Source: Chitinophaga skermanii (GTDB taxonomy: Bacteria > Bacteroidota > Bacteroidia > Chitinophagales > Chitinophagaceae). Taken from it: 64,000 bases of DNA. The notes below the pieces were generated by a model, which saw only the letters and a list, made by a program, of their open reading frames with translations, did no database searches and was not told the DNA's origin. Positions 55,324 through 64,000 of this stretch are shown piece after piece. The stretch is from NCBI RefSeq assembly GCF_003259335.1, contig NZ_QLLL01000002.1, forward strand, positions 372,001 to 436,000, read 5' to 3'. Positions within the stretch are counted from its first letter, which is position 1. Each line of letters opens with the position of its first letter. A program made the translations under genes and the position numbers.

Positions 55324-55408
55324 GCGGTAGAATTGATTTCCTACCTAAAGTAATACCCTTGTTTCGCTCTTGCAAGTTATGGTTAAGATTGGTAAACAGG
55401 AGGATAAT

Positions 55409-55636
55409 TTACCGTTGGTTTTTGAAGGGTTGGAGTATTTGGTGCAGGCCATTGGTACGAATTACACACATGGTTTCGAGGAGCATGCCGATTTTGCCTT
55501 TCGGGAAACCTTGCATTTGAAACCATTGGAGGTACGATTCGGGAAGGTCGCAGATGCGGGTATCTTTATACTTGCCGAAGGGCATTTTCGTTGTCACGAG
55601 TTCTTTTAGCGTGTTGGGATCGGGTCCGAATGACAT
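55409..55636 (-). CDS. DUF3820 family protein
   Basis: The 75-residue protein has the DUF3820 pattern: LVTTKMPFGKYKDTRICDLPESYLQWFQMQGFPKGKIGMLLETM. The function of the family is not established; similar domains accompany exonuclease and helicase proteins. The start is uncertain: ATG 55636 (MSFGPDPN) keeps the usual family length and has a purine-rich stretch upstream, while ATG 55648 and 55684 are longer alternatives. Confidence 0.75.
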   Translation of the reverse strand: MSFGPDPNTLKELVTTKMPFGKYKDTRICDLPESYLQWFQMQGFPKGKIGMLLETMCVIRTNGLHQILQPFKNQR

Positions 55637-55760
55637 GTTTTCTTTCATTGCCCGCAAATATGCAGTATTCTTCGAACAATCCATCTAAAAAATTAGCCGG
55701 TAGCATCCCTACTACCGGCTCTACCCTTTCCTTTCGGTTAACAAATGCAGCATCTTCTAA

Positions 55761-57056
55761 TTATATCGTTATCCTAACTTTAAATACACCAATAGCCTCA
55801 TGTTCTTCATATTCTACACCACTTTCTAAGATCAATTGCGAAGAGAACCTGCTGAGTTTGAAGGTACCCATGAGGAAGTTTTTTGTTTTACGAAGAACGT
55901 TTAGGTTACCAATACTAGGGGCAGCGGAACCACCGGCCGTTGCGTAAAAACTTTTGAAGAAATAGTTCGAGCTACGTTGGTATTCAAAGAATACAGTGGT
56001 GCTCCAAGGTTTATCACCCGTTGGTTCTCCCAACCAAGTAAGTGTAGATGTTGGATAGCCGTTGGCATCTGCCACGGCAGAAAATTGTTGTTTACCATCT
56101 TTTGAGAACCCGGTGGTTGTACCCATCAGTTGCCATTGGTCGTTATCCAATTTAATAGCAATCCCTTCTTGTGCGGTGAATACTTGGGCTAATACTAAGC
56201 CCGTAGCTCCGTTATTAAGTTTCAGTCGTACAGCTACGGTAGCGGGCTGGTTGTTGTAAGCATTGGGGGCGGTATAATTACCATGTGCGCCGTTGCCTAC
56301 GATCGCTCCCGGCCCAGCTAATTCCCAGCCGGCAATCAACTTCGCACTAATATCGTTTTGCCCGCTCCTGATGTAGCTGTTTTTGCCTGCTGTTGTTAAA
56401 GGAGCCAATAGGTCCTTATCATCTACATCAAAATAGCATTTTACAGCCATAGGGAGTGTTTCACCCAGTTCTGCAAACGATACATTGGGTTCGAGGAAGA
56501 TGGATTCAAAGAAACTCCAATCGCCCAAGCGCCTTGTTTTAATGCTAACTGTTTTCTTTTGTTTGTCAATTGTTACACCGCCTACGGCTGCCCATTTTCT
56601 TTCATCGTCTTGGAACGCAATGCCCAGCGCTTCTGGAAAAGTATGGAGTAGGTCGTGATCTGTATAGGTAAATGTAATGGTAGCGGGTTTGTATAATGCT
56701 TGTTGCGGTGTAATACGAAAGGCGGCGCCTAAGCCGGCCAAGTTGGTATTGGTAATTTTGGCTATTTTAATTTCTTGGGGAACCAATAATGCTTCTGGTG
56801 GAAATTCGATCGAAATTCGACTATCCATAAAGGTAAGCTTACCACCTTGTGGCCCGATGGTGCGTGATACGGAATAACCGGCAAATTCGCCGATGGGACG
56901 TACAATACCTTTAGCGGCGCTATTATCGACAGTATCGGTTGGCGGGTTACCTCCACCACCGTTCCCGTTACCTGGATTAGTGGGGTTGCTAACCGGGTCT
57001 TTACTACAAGCGAGCAAGAGGAGCATACTAGCACAGTAAATAATATACTTTTTCAT
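55761..57056 (-). CDS. ZU5-like domain lipoprotein
   Basis: The 431-residue protein has a lipobox (LLAC, C17), a Gly/Pro/Asn-rich linker (about 20-45) and a beta domain with the ZU5-like pattern SRTIGPQGGKLTFMDSRISIEFPPEALLVPQEIKIAKIT (about 60-100). The rest is beta-rich and unrecognised. It is probably anchored in the outer membrane and acts in binding or adhesion. ATG 57056 places the lipobox correctly; a longer frame upstream would hide it. Confidence 0.78.
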   Translation of the reverse strand: MKKYIIYCASMLLLLACSKDPVSNPTNPGNGNGGGGNPPTDTVDNSAAKGIVRPIGEFAGYSVSRTIGPQGGKLTFMDSRISIEFPPEALLVPQEIKIAKITNTNLAGLGAAFRITPQQALYKPATITFTYTDHDLLHTFPEALGIAFQDDERKWAAVGGVTIDKQKKTVSIKTRRLGDWSFFESIFLEPNVSFAELGETLPMAVKCYFDVDDKDLLAPLTTAGKNSYIRSGQNDISAKLIAGWELAGPGAIVGNGAHGNYTAPNAYNNQPATVAVRLKLNNGATGLVLAQVFTAQEGIAIKLDNDQWQLMGTTTGFSKDGKQQFSAVADANGYPTSTLTWLGEPTGDKPWSTTVFFEYQRSSNYFFKSFYATAGGSAAPSIGNLNVLRKTKNFLMGTFKLSRFSSQLILESGVEYEEHEAIGVFKVRITI

Positions 57057-57905
57057 GTTGTTTATGCGAATTGGGGGTGATTTTTTACCTTTTTGCGGTA
57101 GGTGCAACAAAAGTAAAACAGGCAAAAGGGGAATTTCTCAGTAGAAACACGGGAACTTGGCGTTAAGGAGTTAACACATTTTAGGTATTTTTTAGGGGCC
57201 TAAAATACGAGTCCTCCAAATTGCCACCAAACCCAATACCACGCTCATTTACAACTAAATAAAAAAAGCATTTTCACACTATTTTAACAAGTTAAAAACA
57301 ACCCTATAATCCAATACAGCAAAGGGTTTCAATTCAATTCAACATAAAAAAAAGGCACCAAAACGGCTACCATGGCCAATCCACCCTAAAAAAAGTATAC
57401 ATTTTATATTTTTTATAGGCAAGTTTTATAGTATTTAATTAAAAATAACCTCCAAAACATCGATTTATATAACCAAGCGGCCTACATGCCATTAGATTTT
57501 CTAAAAGGATTTGCAGTTTTTGTTGGACAATTTTCAAGGATTTGCAAGGATCAAAAACTTTTAACAATTTTACATGGTCAATACGACATCAACAATGGAC
57601 GACTATCACATATTTCCTCTTTTAGAAACTCTTTCTGAAAATTGCATATACAATACCTCACCACCGTTAATGCAATAACCTTCAGCCAAAAGAACGCTCA
57701 CGGTCAATATTACCTGTAATAGTATTTTCCCGCTGCCAAAAAAGACATGATGTAACCAAATTCACAATGGTCGCAAATAGGATCACTATGTTTACAACTT
57801 TCATTTTGCTGTTTATCGTTTTCGTACTAGTTACCCTGTAACTAAAGGGGCTTTTATTTATTTAACCTAACACTTGTAATTCTAAACACTTAATCAACAT
57901 CTTCC
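57057..57905. other. Long AT-rich intergenic region
   Basis: 849 bases between divergent genes without a supported reading frame, RNA gene or array. One TATGTTTA (57787-57794) resembles a -7 element for the SPFH gene but has no -33 partner. Short near-repeats of GGATTTGCA occur around 57509 and 57538. Confidence 0.5.
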
Positions 57906-59834
57906 ATGGAGAAACATGACATTCTCAAATGGGCTTTGCTCATTGGGCTGCCCTTACTATGCCTATTACTGTACAAAGTAATCCTCCGCGTTTTCTTCGG
58001 CGTGGTAATCGTTCCCGAAGACAGGATAGGACTGGTCACGAAGAAATTCGTACTCCTCGGCAAACAAGAATTGCCGGAAGGCCGCATCATTGCTACACAA
58101 GGACAAGCAGGTTTCCAAGCGCAAACTCTTGCGCCGGGTATCTACTTCTGGAAATGGTTTTGGCAGTACGAAATCACGTTCCAATCGTTCACCATTATTC
58201 CAACAGGTAAAATTGGCCTCGTGTTGGCGAAAGATGGTGCCGAGCTGGAAACCGGTCATATCCTAGCTCGCAAAGTGGCCTGCGACTCGTTCCAAGATGC
58301 CCAAGCTTTCTTAGAAGGCGGTGGTGCGAAAGGTCGACAAACAGCCATCATGACGCCCGGTTCCTACCGTATCAATACCTTCCTGTTCGAGGTAGAGATG
58401 ACGGATATGTTGAACATCCCGGAAAACACGGTGGGCATTATGACCACTTTAGAGGGTAAAGCCATCGAAGAAGGATCGATTGCCGGTAAGTTCATCCCCA
58501 ATCACAACAACTTCCAAAACGTGGATGCCTTCTTGGAAAATGGTGGTTACAAGGGTTTACAAGAACAAGTGATCCTTGCCGGTTCTTACTTCATTAACCC
58601 ATGGTTTGCGAAGTTGGAAATTGTAAGAATGACGGAGATTTCTATCGGTCATGTTGGTGTGGTGATTTCATACGTTGGGCAGGATGGTGTGGACCTGAGC
58701 GGCGTGGAATTCAAGCACGGTAACATCGTGGCGAAGTCGTCAAAAGGTGTATGGGCAGAACCATTAGGACCTGGTAAATATCCTATCAATCCCTATATCA
58801 TGAAGGTAGAGCTAGTGCCTACCACGAACCTGGTCCTTAACTGGGCAGCAGCTAGAAGCGAGGCGCATCAACTCGATAAAAACTTGTCGACAATAACCGT
58901 TCGATCAAAAGACGGTTTTACATTTAACCTAGACGTCTCGCAAATCATCCACATCCCTACGTTTGAGGCCCCAAAAGTGATCGCTCGCTTCGGCAACATG
59001 AGCAACCTTGTTACACAAGTTTTAGAACCTACAATTGGTAACTATTTCCGTAACAGTGCACAAGATGCAGACGCTATTGACTTCTTAAAAAGTCGTAAAG
59101 AACGTCAAGAGGCAGCGAGGTTACACATTGGTCGTGTGCTCGAGCAGTACAACGTACATGGCGTAGACACATTGATCGGTGACATTGTTCCTCCGGATAG
59201 TTTGATGAAAACGCTCACCGATCGTAAGATCGCGGAGGAACAAAAAGTAACCTTTGAAACCCAAAGAAAAGCCCAGGAAACAAGGCAGCTCTTGGAGAAA
59301 GAAACAGCGATCGCAGAAATGCAAAAAGACATCGTAAAAGCCGACCAGGGTGTATTAATTGCTGAAAGAATAGCCGATGCTTCTGTAAAGAAAGCTACCG
59401 GTGACGCGAACAGCGTACGTTTACAAGCGACCGCGGAAGGTGACCGTTTGAAATTACTTGCAACAGGTGAGGCGGAGAAAGTGAGATTATTGGCCAAAGC
59501 GGAAGCAGAAAAAACAGAATTGTTAGCACGTGCCGAAGCAGAGAAAATTTCCTTAACCGGTAACGCGGAAGCAGAAAAGATAATGGCGATTGGTAAATCG
59601 AGCGCTGAATCGTACCGCTTAGCTGTAGAGGCAATGGGTGGCGACAACTTTACCCAATTGAAAGTAATGGAAGCCATCGGTGAACAGCAAGTGCGCATCA
59701 TGCCGGAAGTATTAATCAACGGCCATGGTGGAGATGGTTCGAACGGCCCGATTAGTGGCTTATTAGGATTGCGTTTATTGGATGAAGTAGCCAAGAAGAA
59801 CACGCCCAAAGCTGAACCACCGAGTGAAGTGTAA
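57906..59834 (+). CDS. SPFH/flotillin-like membrane protein with tandem N-terminal beta modules
   Basis: The 642-residue protein has an N-terminal membrane helix (about 10-33). Three to four similar beta modules follow (about 36-300), each shaped like 'P..xIGLV...G..L..G.I.........FQ...AFLEGGG.KG.Q...L.PG.Y.IN.F'. Next come an SPFH domain (about 300-430) and a long coiled coil (about 450-590) built on an 11-residue repeat EAEKxxLLAxA. SPFH proteins form oligomeric membrane scaffolds. The tandem beta modules are unusual in flotillins. It is a single-gene unit with a clear terminator. Confidence 0.88.
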   Translation: MEKHDILKWALLIGLPLLCLLLYKVILRVFFGVVIVPEDRIGLVTKKFVLLGKQELPEGRIIATQGQAGFQAQTLAPGIYFWKWFWQYEITFQSFTIIPTGKIGLVLAKDGAELETGHILARKVACDSFQDAQAFLEGGGAKGRQTAIMTPGSYRINTFLFEVEMTDMLNIPENTVGIMTTLEGKAIEEGSIAGKFIPNHNNFQNVDAFLENGGYKGLQEQVILAGSYFINPWFAKLEIVRMTEISIGHVGVVISYVGQDGVDLSGVEFKHGNIVAKSSKGVWAEPLGPGKYPINPYIMKVELVPTTNLVLNWAAARSEAHQLDKNLSTITVRSKDGFTFNLDVSQIIHIPTFEAPKVIARFGNMSNLVTQVLEPTIGNYFRNSAQDADAIDFLKSRKERQEAARLHIGRVLEQYNVHGVDTLIGDIVPPDSLMKTLTDRKIAEEQKVTFETQRKAQETRQLLEKETAIAEMQKDIVKADQGVLIAERIADASVKKATGDANSVRLQATAEGDRLKLLATGEAEKVRLLAKAEAEKTELLARAEAEKISLTGNAEAEKIMAIGKSSAESYRLAVEAMGGDNFTQLKVMEAIGEQQVRIMPEVLINGHGGDGSNGPISGLLGLRLLDEVAKKNTPKAEPPSEV

Positions 59835-59867
59835 CCGTTGAACTGTTTTGTTTTAGTTTTTGCTTAT

Positions 59868-59900
59868 AAGGAGCCTGGATTATTCTAGGCTCCTTTTTTT
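59868..59900 (+). terminator. Terminator after the SPFH gene
   Basis: AAGGAGCCT ... AGGCTCCTT hairpin with a T-tract of eight. Confidence 0.88.
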
Positions 59901-60016
59901 TATTGATATTTGAATATCGTTCATTTAATTTAGTAGATATGTTACTTGAATTTTCTGTTGCTAATTATCTTTCAATTAAAGACAAGGTTACTTCCCCCCT
60001 CTTTTATTCTAATTAA

Positions 60017-60024
60017 TATTTTTG
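60017..60024 (+). promoter_or_regulatory. Candidate -7 element (TATTTTTG) of the amidohydrolase gene
   Basis: A full TAnnTTTG match, 32 bases before the start at 60056; the -33 region is not recognisable. Confidence 0.45.
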
Positions 60025-60055
60025 TACCTTACCCCCATTCAACCAAAGTCACACT

Positions 60056-61342
60056 ATGCTACGATTTTTATGTACTGCGCTAATGAGCGTTTCGCTCATT
60101 CCGTATAGCTATGCGCAAAAATCTATCTTATTGAAAAATGGGCATGTAGTCGATGTAGAGCAAGGTAAAATCCTACAACAAACAGATGTATTAATTGAGG
60201 GCGAGCGTATTGTGAAAGTGATGCCCAACATTTCGGCCGACCAGGCCAACACTACGATCTTCGATTTGAAAGGGAAATATATTGTTCCCGGGATGATCGA
60301 TATGCATGTGCATTTACCAGGGCCGGAAGGCGAAGATATCCCGATGAAAGATTTCATGCGGATGTCGCTTGCTTCGGGTATTACAAGTATTCGGAGTATG
60401 CGGGGGCATGCCGACCAATTACCCATTCAAGATAGTGTAAGGAAGGGATTTTTGATGGGCCCTTCCATGTACTTAGCGAGCCCTGCATTCCGGGAAGATT
60501 CTGCCCATGTGCTTTTCAAAGATATTCCTACAGCGATAGAACGCTATAAATCCCAAGGCTTCCAATACATCAAGTATCTCAGCGGGAAAACGCCGGGCTA
60601 TTACGATTCCGTGTATAAATACGCCCAATTAGCTAACATGCCCCTCGTTGGTCATGCACCTCCGGGTGGCCTAAAACAGGCGGCGATCCAATCACCCCTC
60701 AGTGTAGAACATATCGATGCATTACTGGCGGTGTACCTCAAAGACCCGGCACAGTTTACATCGCTCATGAAAGCATGCGAGGAGAAGAACGTGTTTTTCT
60801 GTCCAGATGTGTACTGGTATCTTGTTACTTACCAAGTATTGCCCTTGCACTACTTGCAAAAGAAACCCGGGCTTTCACAATTGCCACCTGCCATCGTAGA
60901 GGATTGGTCCAACCGCTACACCAAAGTGAAAGCGCGCATGTCGCCCACCGATTATACAGCGATGCAAACTAAGTGGCAAAAACAAATCGATGCTACATTG
61001 AAGATGTTGAAAGCCATGAATGCTGAAGGTATAAAATTACTCATTAGCCCTGGCGATGGTGAGTTCATTATTCCAGGCAATAGCTATTACGACGAACTAT
61101 ACTATTTCAAATTAGCAGGCATTCCTAGTGCCGATATTCTAAAAGCGGCTACTATTAACGCGGCACAAGCCTTACACGACGATGCCAATATTGGTAGTAT
61201 CAAAGAAGGAAAATATGCCGATATCCTGGTTGTAAAAGATAACCCGTTGCAGAACATTATTGCTATGGTATACCCGCAAATGGTTATTGTACGCAACAGG
61301 TATATTAGCGCATCGGGCGAGTTAGCCGACGTATTGCAATAA
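60056..61342 (+). CDS. Exported amidohydrolase (imidazolonepropionase-like)
   Basis: The 428-residue protein has a signal peptide (to about SYAQ, residue 21), a small beta domain split between the ends, and a TIM barrel with the metal motif H84-x-H86 (MIDMHVHLPG), a barrel His in LVGHAPPG and VEHID, and the late ISPGDG acid position. It belongs to the metal-dependent amidohydrolase superfamily, perhaps acting on peptides (Xaa-Pro or isoaspartyl-type) in the periplasm; the substrate is unknown. Its 3' side faces the second 10-bp array. Confidence 0.87.
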   Translation: MLRFLCTALMSVSLIPYSYAQKSILLKNGHVVDVEQGKILQQTDVLIEGERIVKVMPNISADQANTTIFDLKGKYIVPGMIDMHVHLPGPEGEDIPMKDFMRMSLASGITSIRSMRGHADQLPIQDSVRKGFLMGPSMYLASPAFREDSAHVLFKDIPTAIERYKSQGFQYIKYLSGKTPGYYDSVYKYAQLANMPLVGHAPPGGLKQAAIQSPLSVEHIDALLAVYLKDPAQFTSLMKACEEKNVFFCPDVYWYLVTYQVLPLHYLQKKPGLSQLPPAIVEDWSNRYTKVKARMSPTDYTAMQTKWQKQIDATLKMLKAMNAEGIKLLISPGDGEFIIPGNSYYDELYYFKLAGIPSADILKAATINAAQALHDDANIGSIKEGKYADILVVKDNPLQNIIAMVYPQMVIVRNRYISASGELADVLQ

Positions 61343-61431
61343 GGTGTTGTCCATCATGTCAAAGAACGCACAGTACTGTATATGCGTAATTACATGATGA
61401 AATTAAGGTGATAAGCTGAAGTAAAAAAACA

Positions 61432-61520
61432 CCGTGCCGGTTTATGCCGCTTTTGACCGCTTTTGACCGGAAAATGCCGCTTTCTGCCGGTTTATGCCGG
61501 AAAATGCCGGTTTTTGCCGG
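61432..61520 (+). repeat. Exact 10-bp-period degenerate array (TGCCG unit), second copy
   Basis: About nine 10-base units in strict register (e.g. TTTATGCCGC, TTTTGACCGC, AAAATGCCGG). It shares unit types and even the rare ACCG variant with 6361-6480, in the same orientation. It again lies between convergent gene ends (amidohydrolase and cupin). After C only TTT occurs, never AAA. Confidence 0.9.
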
Positions 61521-61560
61521 TTTTCTTCGCTATTCTTTACTGGATAATGCTTTGGTAATT

Positions 61561-61887
61561 CTAGGCTTCTTCCTTCTCGCCTCCTTCGGGGCCGAAGAAG
61601 AATACCCAAGTTGCAAAGTCGTCTGTAAAATCTTGGAAACGGTGTTCTGCGAAGGCAGGTACAAATATGAAATCACCCGGCTGGAAGGTTTGTATTTTTC
61701 CTTGTAAATAGAAATTGCCGGTGCCGGAAATCACAACATAGATCTCGTCGCGTGTATGGGGTGTTTGATGGTCTTGCCCATGGGGTTTATACACTTCTAC
61801 CAATAAGGAACCGTGCTGAAATAAAGGTGCAAATAGTTTGTGTTCTTCGCGGAGCTTTTGTAAAGCGTTTTGGGCTGGAATTTGCAT
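61561..61887 (-). CDS. Small cupin protein
   Basis: The 108-residue protein is a single cupin barrel with HQTPHTRDEIYVVISGTGNFYLQG (metal ligands H and E) and PGDFIFVPAFAEHRFQDF (last H). ATG 61887 was chosen; the longer frame begins with TTG. It probably binds a metal and a small ligand; the activity is unknown. Its 3' end faces the array at 61432-61520. Confidence 0.85.
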   Translation of the reverse strand: MQIPAQNALQKLREEHKLFAPLFQHGSLLVEVYKPHGQDHQTPHTRDEIYVVISGTGNFYLQGKIQTFQPGDFIFVPAFAEHRFQDFTDDFATWVFFFGPEGGEKEEA

Positions 61888-62090
61888 ATGGTAACGGGTT
61901 GAGCTGAACAATCATAACGTTATACCGAATATAAGCTATACCGGGTACTTCGCAAAATTAATCAACCCGCAAGTAAGAGGGCCGCGGTTTCGCATATTAA
62001 ACCCGGCCCCCTACAAGCTCTCGACTTAACAAACAGGACGTTCCACCGTTCACCTATTTGCTGTCAAAAAGAACTTGCGGTTGTTTTATT

Positions 62091-62795
62091 TTAAATGGTT
62101 GGGTTGGCTGCGTAAGCGCTCCACAATTCATCTACCGTTTTACCGGTATACTCTTTCCATAAGCCATCGTTATACTTAGCAGAACGAAGGGCTGCATCCA
62201 TTTTCACAACTACTCCTTTCTTCACTTTCTTTTCAATCCACAATAAAAAGCGCGCTGTTACACGGTAAGCATTGGTGTAATGTTGTTGCGCATCGAAGTT
62301 AGGTAAGCGCCAATTGGCTGCTTCGTTCGATTTACCGATGGTAGCACGTACATAATCGGCAATACCTTCTGTTAACCACCCTGGACCCGCATCACCTGGG
62401 TACGATTGTACTACGTGCATTACTTCGTGGGTTACCACGTCGATGTCGTTCGGAGAACGATCAAACCATTTTGGATTGAAACGGATTATACCATCGCTAG
62501 CTGCTGCTACGGCTGTATACTTTGGATCGATGATGAAGGTAACCGTCTTCATTGTTTTCTTGTTGTACACCTTTGCTTCCGCAGGGTATACTTCGAAGTA
62601 ACGGTTAATCAATTGCTTGGAAATGTCTTCACTAAAGCCGGGCTGCATGTTGATGAATACCAACGTGTAACCTTTTTTTGTAATGGTATCGCTGTTCACG
62701 ATATCGGCAGGGTTAATGTACTTCCAATCACTTTGCGCATGCGTCATGGTGTGAAGTCCTAATAGTAAACCGGCTGCTAAAACCACTTTTTTCAT
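62091..62795 (-). CDS. Exported metallopeptidase, basic secretory protein family
   Basis: The 234-residue protein has a signal peptide (to about THAQ, residue 21) and the zinc motif HEVMHVVQSY, with GPGWLTEGIADYVR supplying the third ligand region. This order matches the plant-type basic secretory protein (BSP) family, putative metallopeptidases present in Bacteroidota. The remainder matches that family (FNPKWFDRSPNDIDVVTHEV). It is downstream of the GH92 gene on the same strand; a hairpin lies between. Confidence 0.87.
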   Translation of the reverse strand: MKKVVLAAGLLLGLHTMTHAQSDWKYINPADIVNSDTITKKGYTLVFINMQPGFSEDISKQLINRYFEVYPAEAKVYNKKTMKTVTFIIDPKYTAVAAASDGIIRFNPKWFDRSPNDIDVVTHEVMHVVQSYPGDAGPGWLTEGIADYVRATIGKSNEAANWRLPNFDAQQHYTNAYRVTARFLLWIEKKVKKGVVVKMDAALRSAKYNDGLWKEYTGKTVDELWSAYAANPTI

Positions 62796-62830
62796 AAAAA
62801 ACAGGTGTTATTTTTAATATTGATTGGGCA

Positions 62831-62879
62831 AAGGCGTGGCCAGGACAACCTAGTTTACTAGGTTGCCCGAACGCCTTTT
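62831..62879 (-). terminator. Two-level hairpin after the GH92 gene
   Basis: Outer stem AAAGGCGT / ACGCCTTT and inner stem CAACCTAGT-tt-ACTAGGTTG. The minus-strand tail after it is only TTTGCCC, so termination may be partial. Confidence 0.5.
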
Positions 62880-62897
62880 ATCATTAAAATTTGTTGC

Positions 62898-64000
62898 TTA
62901 TTTATCCGTGGTCATGGAGTAAGGGAAATCAGCTGCATTCACACCACGCGTGGTTTGCGGCTTGTTACTCATCACAGCATCTAACTGGCCGCCTTTGAGG
63001 ATATCGAAATGACTAATATAGTTTTTCGAATATTCGCGACCGTTTAATTTCAATTGCTTGATGTAGAGATTTTCTTCGCTGTTATTAGGGGCATTGATCA
63101 CGAATGATTTACCGTTTTCTAATTTCAACGTTACTTTCTTAAAGAGTGGTGTACCCATTACGTATTGATCGGTCCCTGGGCAAACTGGGTAGAAGCCCAT
63201 TGCAGAGAATACGTACCAAGCGCTGGTTTGACCATTATCTTCGTCACCACAATAACCGTCTGGTGTAGGTTTGTATAATTTCGCCATGGCTTCACGTACC
63301 CAATATTGCGTTTTCCACGGTTCGCCGGCATAGTTATACAAGTAAAGCATATGCTGGATCGGTTGGTTACCATGTGCATATTGGCCCATGTTAGCGATTT
63401 GCATTTCACGGATTTCGTGGATTACACCACCGTAATAGCTATCGTCGAATACCGGTGGCATTACGAATACAGAATCTAACATGTTCACGAATTCTTTCTT
63501 ACCACCCATTAAGTCGATCAAACCTTGCACATCATGGAACACGCTCCAGCTGTAGTGCCAGCTATTACCTTCTGTAAAGGCATCACCCCATTTGAATGGA
63601 TTGAAAGGAGTTTGGAACTCGCCGTTTTCGTTCTTACCACGCATTAATTTGTGGGTAGGATCGTACAAGTTGCGGTAGTTCTGTGAACGCTTCTTATATA
63701 AATCGATTTCTGCTTGTGGTTTGTTCAACGCTTTCGCTAGTTTGTAGATCGTGAAATCGTCGTATGCATACTCCAATGTACGGGCAGCATTCTCGTTGAT
63801 GTTTACATCATAAGGCACATAACCCAATGTGTTATAGTACTTCACACCTAAACGACCCACCGCGCCTATCGGGCCTTCGTTATTGGCATCTTTTACTAAA
63901 GCTTCATACAAGGTATTGATATCGTACCCACGTAAGCCTTTCAAGTAAGCATCCGCTACAACAGAAGCAGAGTTATTACCCACCATAATATCGCGGTAAC
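62898..64000 (-). CDS. GH92 family glycosidase (alpha-mannosidase type), C-terminal part
   Basis: The visible 367 codons continue beyond the right edge. Typical GH92 segments are MVGNNSASVVADAYLKG, FTEGNSWHYSWSVFHDV, NQPIQHMLYLYNYAG and the catalytic-domain end DGYCGDEDNGQTSAWYVFSAMGFYPVCPG. GH92 enzymes are calcium-dependent exo-acting alpha-mannosidases, usually alpha-1,2, that trim host or plant N-glycans in the periplasm or at the surface. The N-terminal beta-sandwich and signal lie outside the window. The frame continues to the edge without a stop. Confidence 0.93.
   Translation of the reverse strand, partial: YRDIMVGNNSASVVADAYLKGLRGYDINTLYEALVKDANNEGPIGAVGRLGVKYYNTLGYVPYDVNINENAARTLEYAYDDFTIYKLAKALNKPQAEIDLYKKRSQNYRNLYDPTHKLMRGKNENGEFQTPFNPFKWGDAFTEGNSWHYSWSVFHDVQGLIDLMGGKKEFVNMLDSVFVMPPVFDDSYYGGVIHEIREMQIANMGQYAHGNQPIQHMLYLYNYAGEPWKTQYWVREAMAKLYKPTPDGYCGDEDNGQTSAWYVFSAMGFYPVCPGTDQYVMGTPLFKKVTLKLENGKSFVINAPNNSEENLYIKQLKLNGREYSKNYISHFDILKGGQLDAVMSNKPQTTRGVNAADFPYSMTTDK

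Noticed and set aside
1..64000. Insertion sequences, phage genes, integrases, toxin-antitoxin or restriction systems
   Set aside because: No transposase, integrase, terminase, or defence-type domain was recognised among the real reading frames.

Overview
The window looks like chromosomal DNA of a Bacteroidota bacterium, most likely a Chitinophagaceae relative. The support is a SusC/SusD pair under an ECF sigma/FecR pair, a hybrid two-component system (periplasmic propellers, kinase, receiver and AraC output in one chain), LytS/LytTR pairs, TAnnTTTG-like -7 elements, few Shine-Dalgarno sites, and many secreted lipoproteins and peptidases. The genus assignment is inference. No rRNA, tRNA, CRISPR array, insertion sequence or phage gene was recognised.

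Layout. 1-2152 (minus): response regulator, HEAT-repeat membrane protein and family 2 glycosyltransferase (cut by the window edge), translationally coupled. 2909-6176: a DNA glycosylase-like gene and two exported thioredoxin-fold proteins. 6864-15843 (minus): ECF sigma, FecR, SusC, SusD, DUF4843 lipoprotein, PKD-like lipoprotein. 16426-18655: cobalamin riboswitch, a MetE-like protein that lacks the catalytic half, a CWC protein and an acyl-CoA thioesterase. 18745-19899: small lipoprotein, hypothetical and membrane proteins. 19968-26649: an ABC ATPase and an ABC permease fused to an M1 peptidase, divergent from a LytS/LytTR pair. 26732-37373: metallophosphatase, then GH9, GH31 and the hybrid sensor, a likely (xylo)glucan-degradation group. 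37468-40286: SDR, DUF3592, cupin and FkbM genes. 41004-46624: a second ABC pair divergent from a second LytS/LytTR pair, followed by a separate M1 peptidase. 46872-49629: VOC protein, an orphan SusC-plug-like protein and an M28 peptidase. 49775-53120: sdhCAB. 53121-64000: NTF2-like, DUF885, DUF3820, ZU5-like lipoprotein, SPFH protein, amidohydrolase, cupin, BSP-type metallopeptidase and a partial GH92.

The strongest unexplained signal is a set of short-period degenerate arrays. Units of exactly 10 bp (TGCCG + G/C + A/T-rich) occur at 6361-6480 and 61432-61520, and 11-bp units occur at 6573-6660 (GTCGG) and 39276-39389 (GATAGG). Every array lies between the 3' ends of convergent genes, and the period matches the DNA helical repeat. 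Other items of note are the B12 riboswitch in front of a half-length MetE, with two upstream copies of an octamer complementary to the start codon; two ABC + LytS/LytTR + M1-peptidase modules in one window; a perfect LacI-type palindrome between the GH31 and hybrid-sensor genes; and an SPFH protein whose layout recalls the major vault protein.
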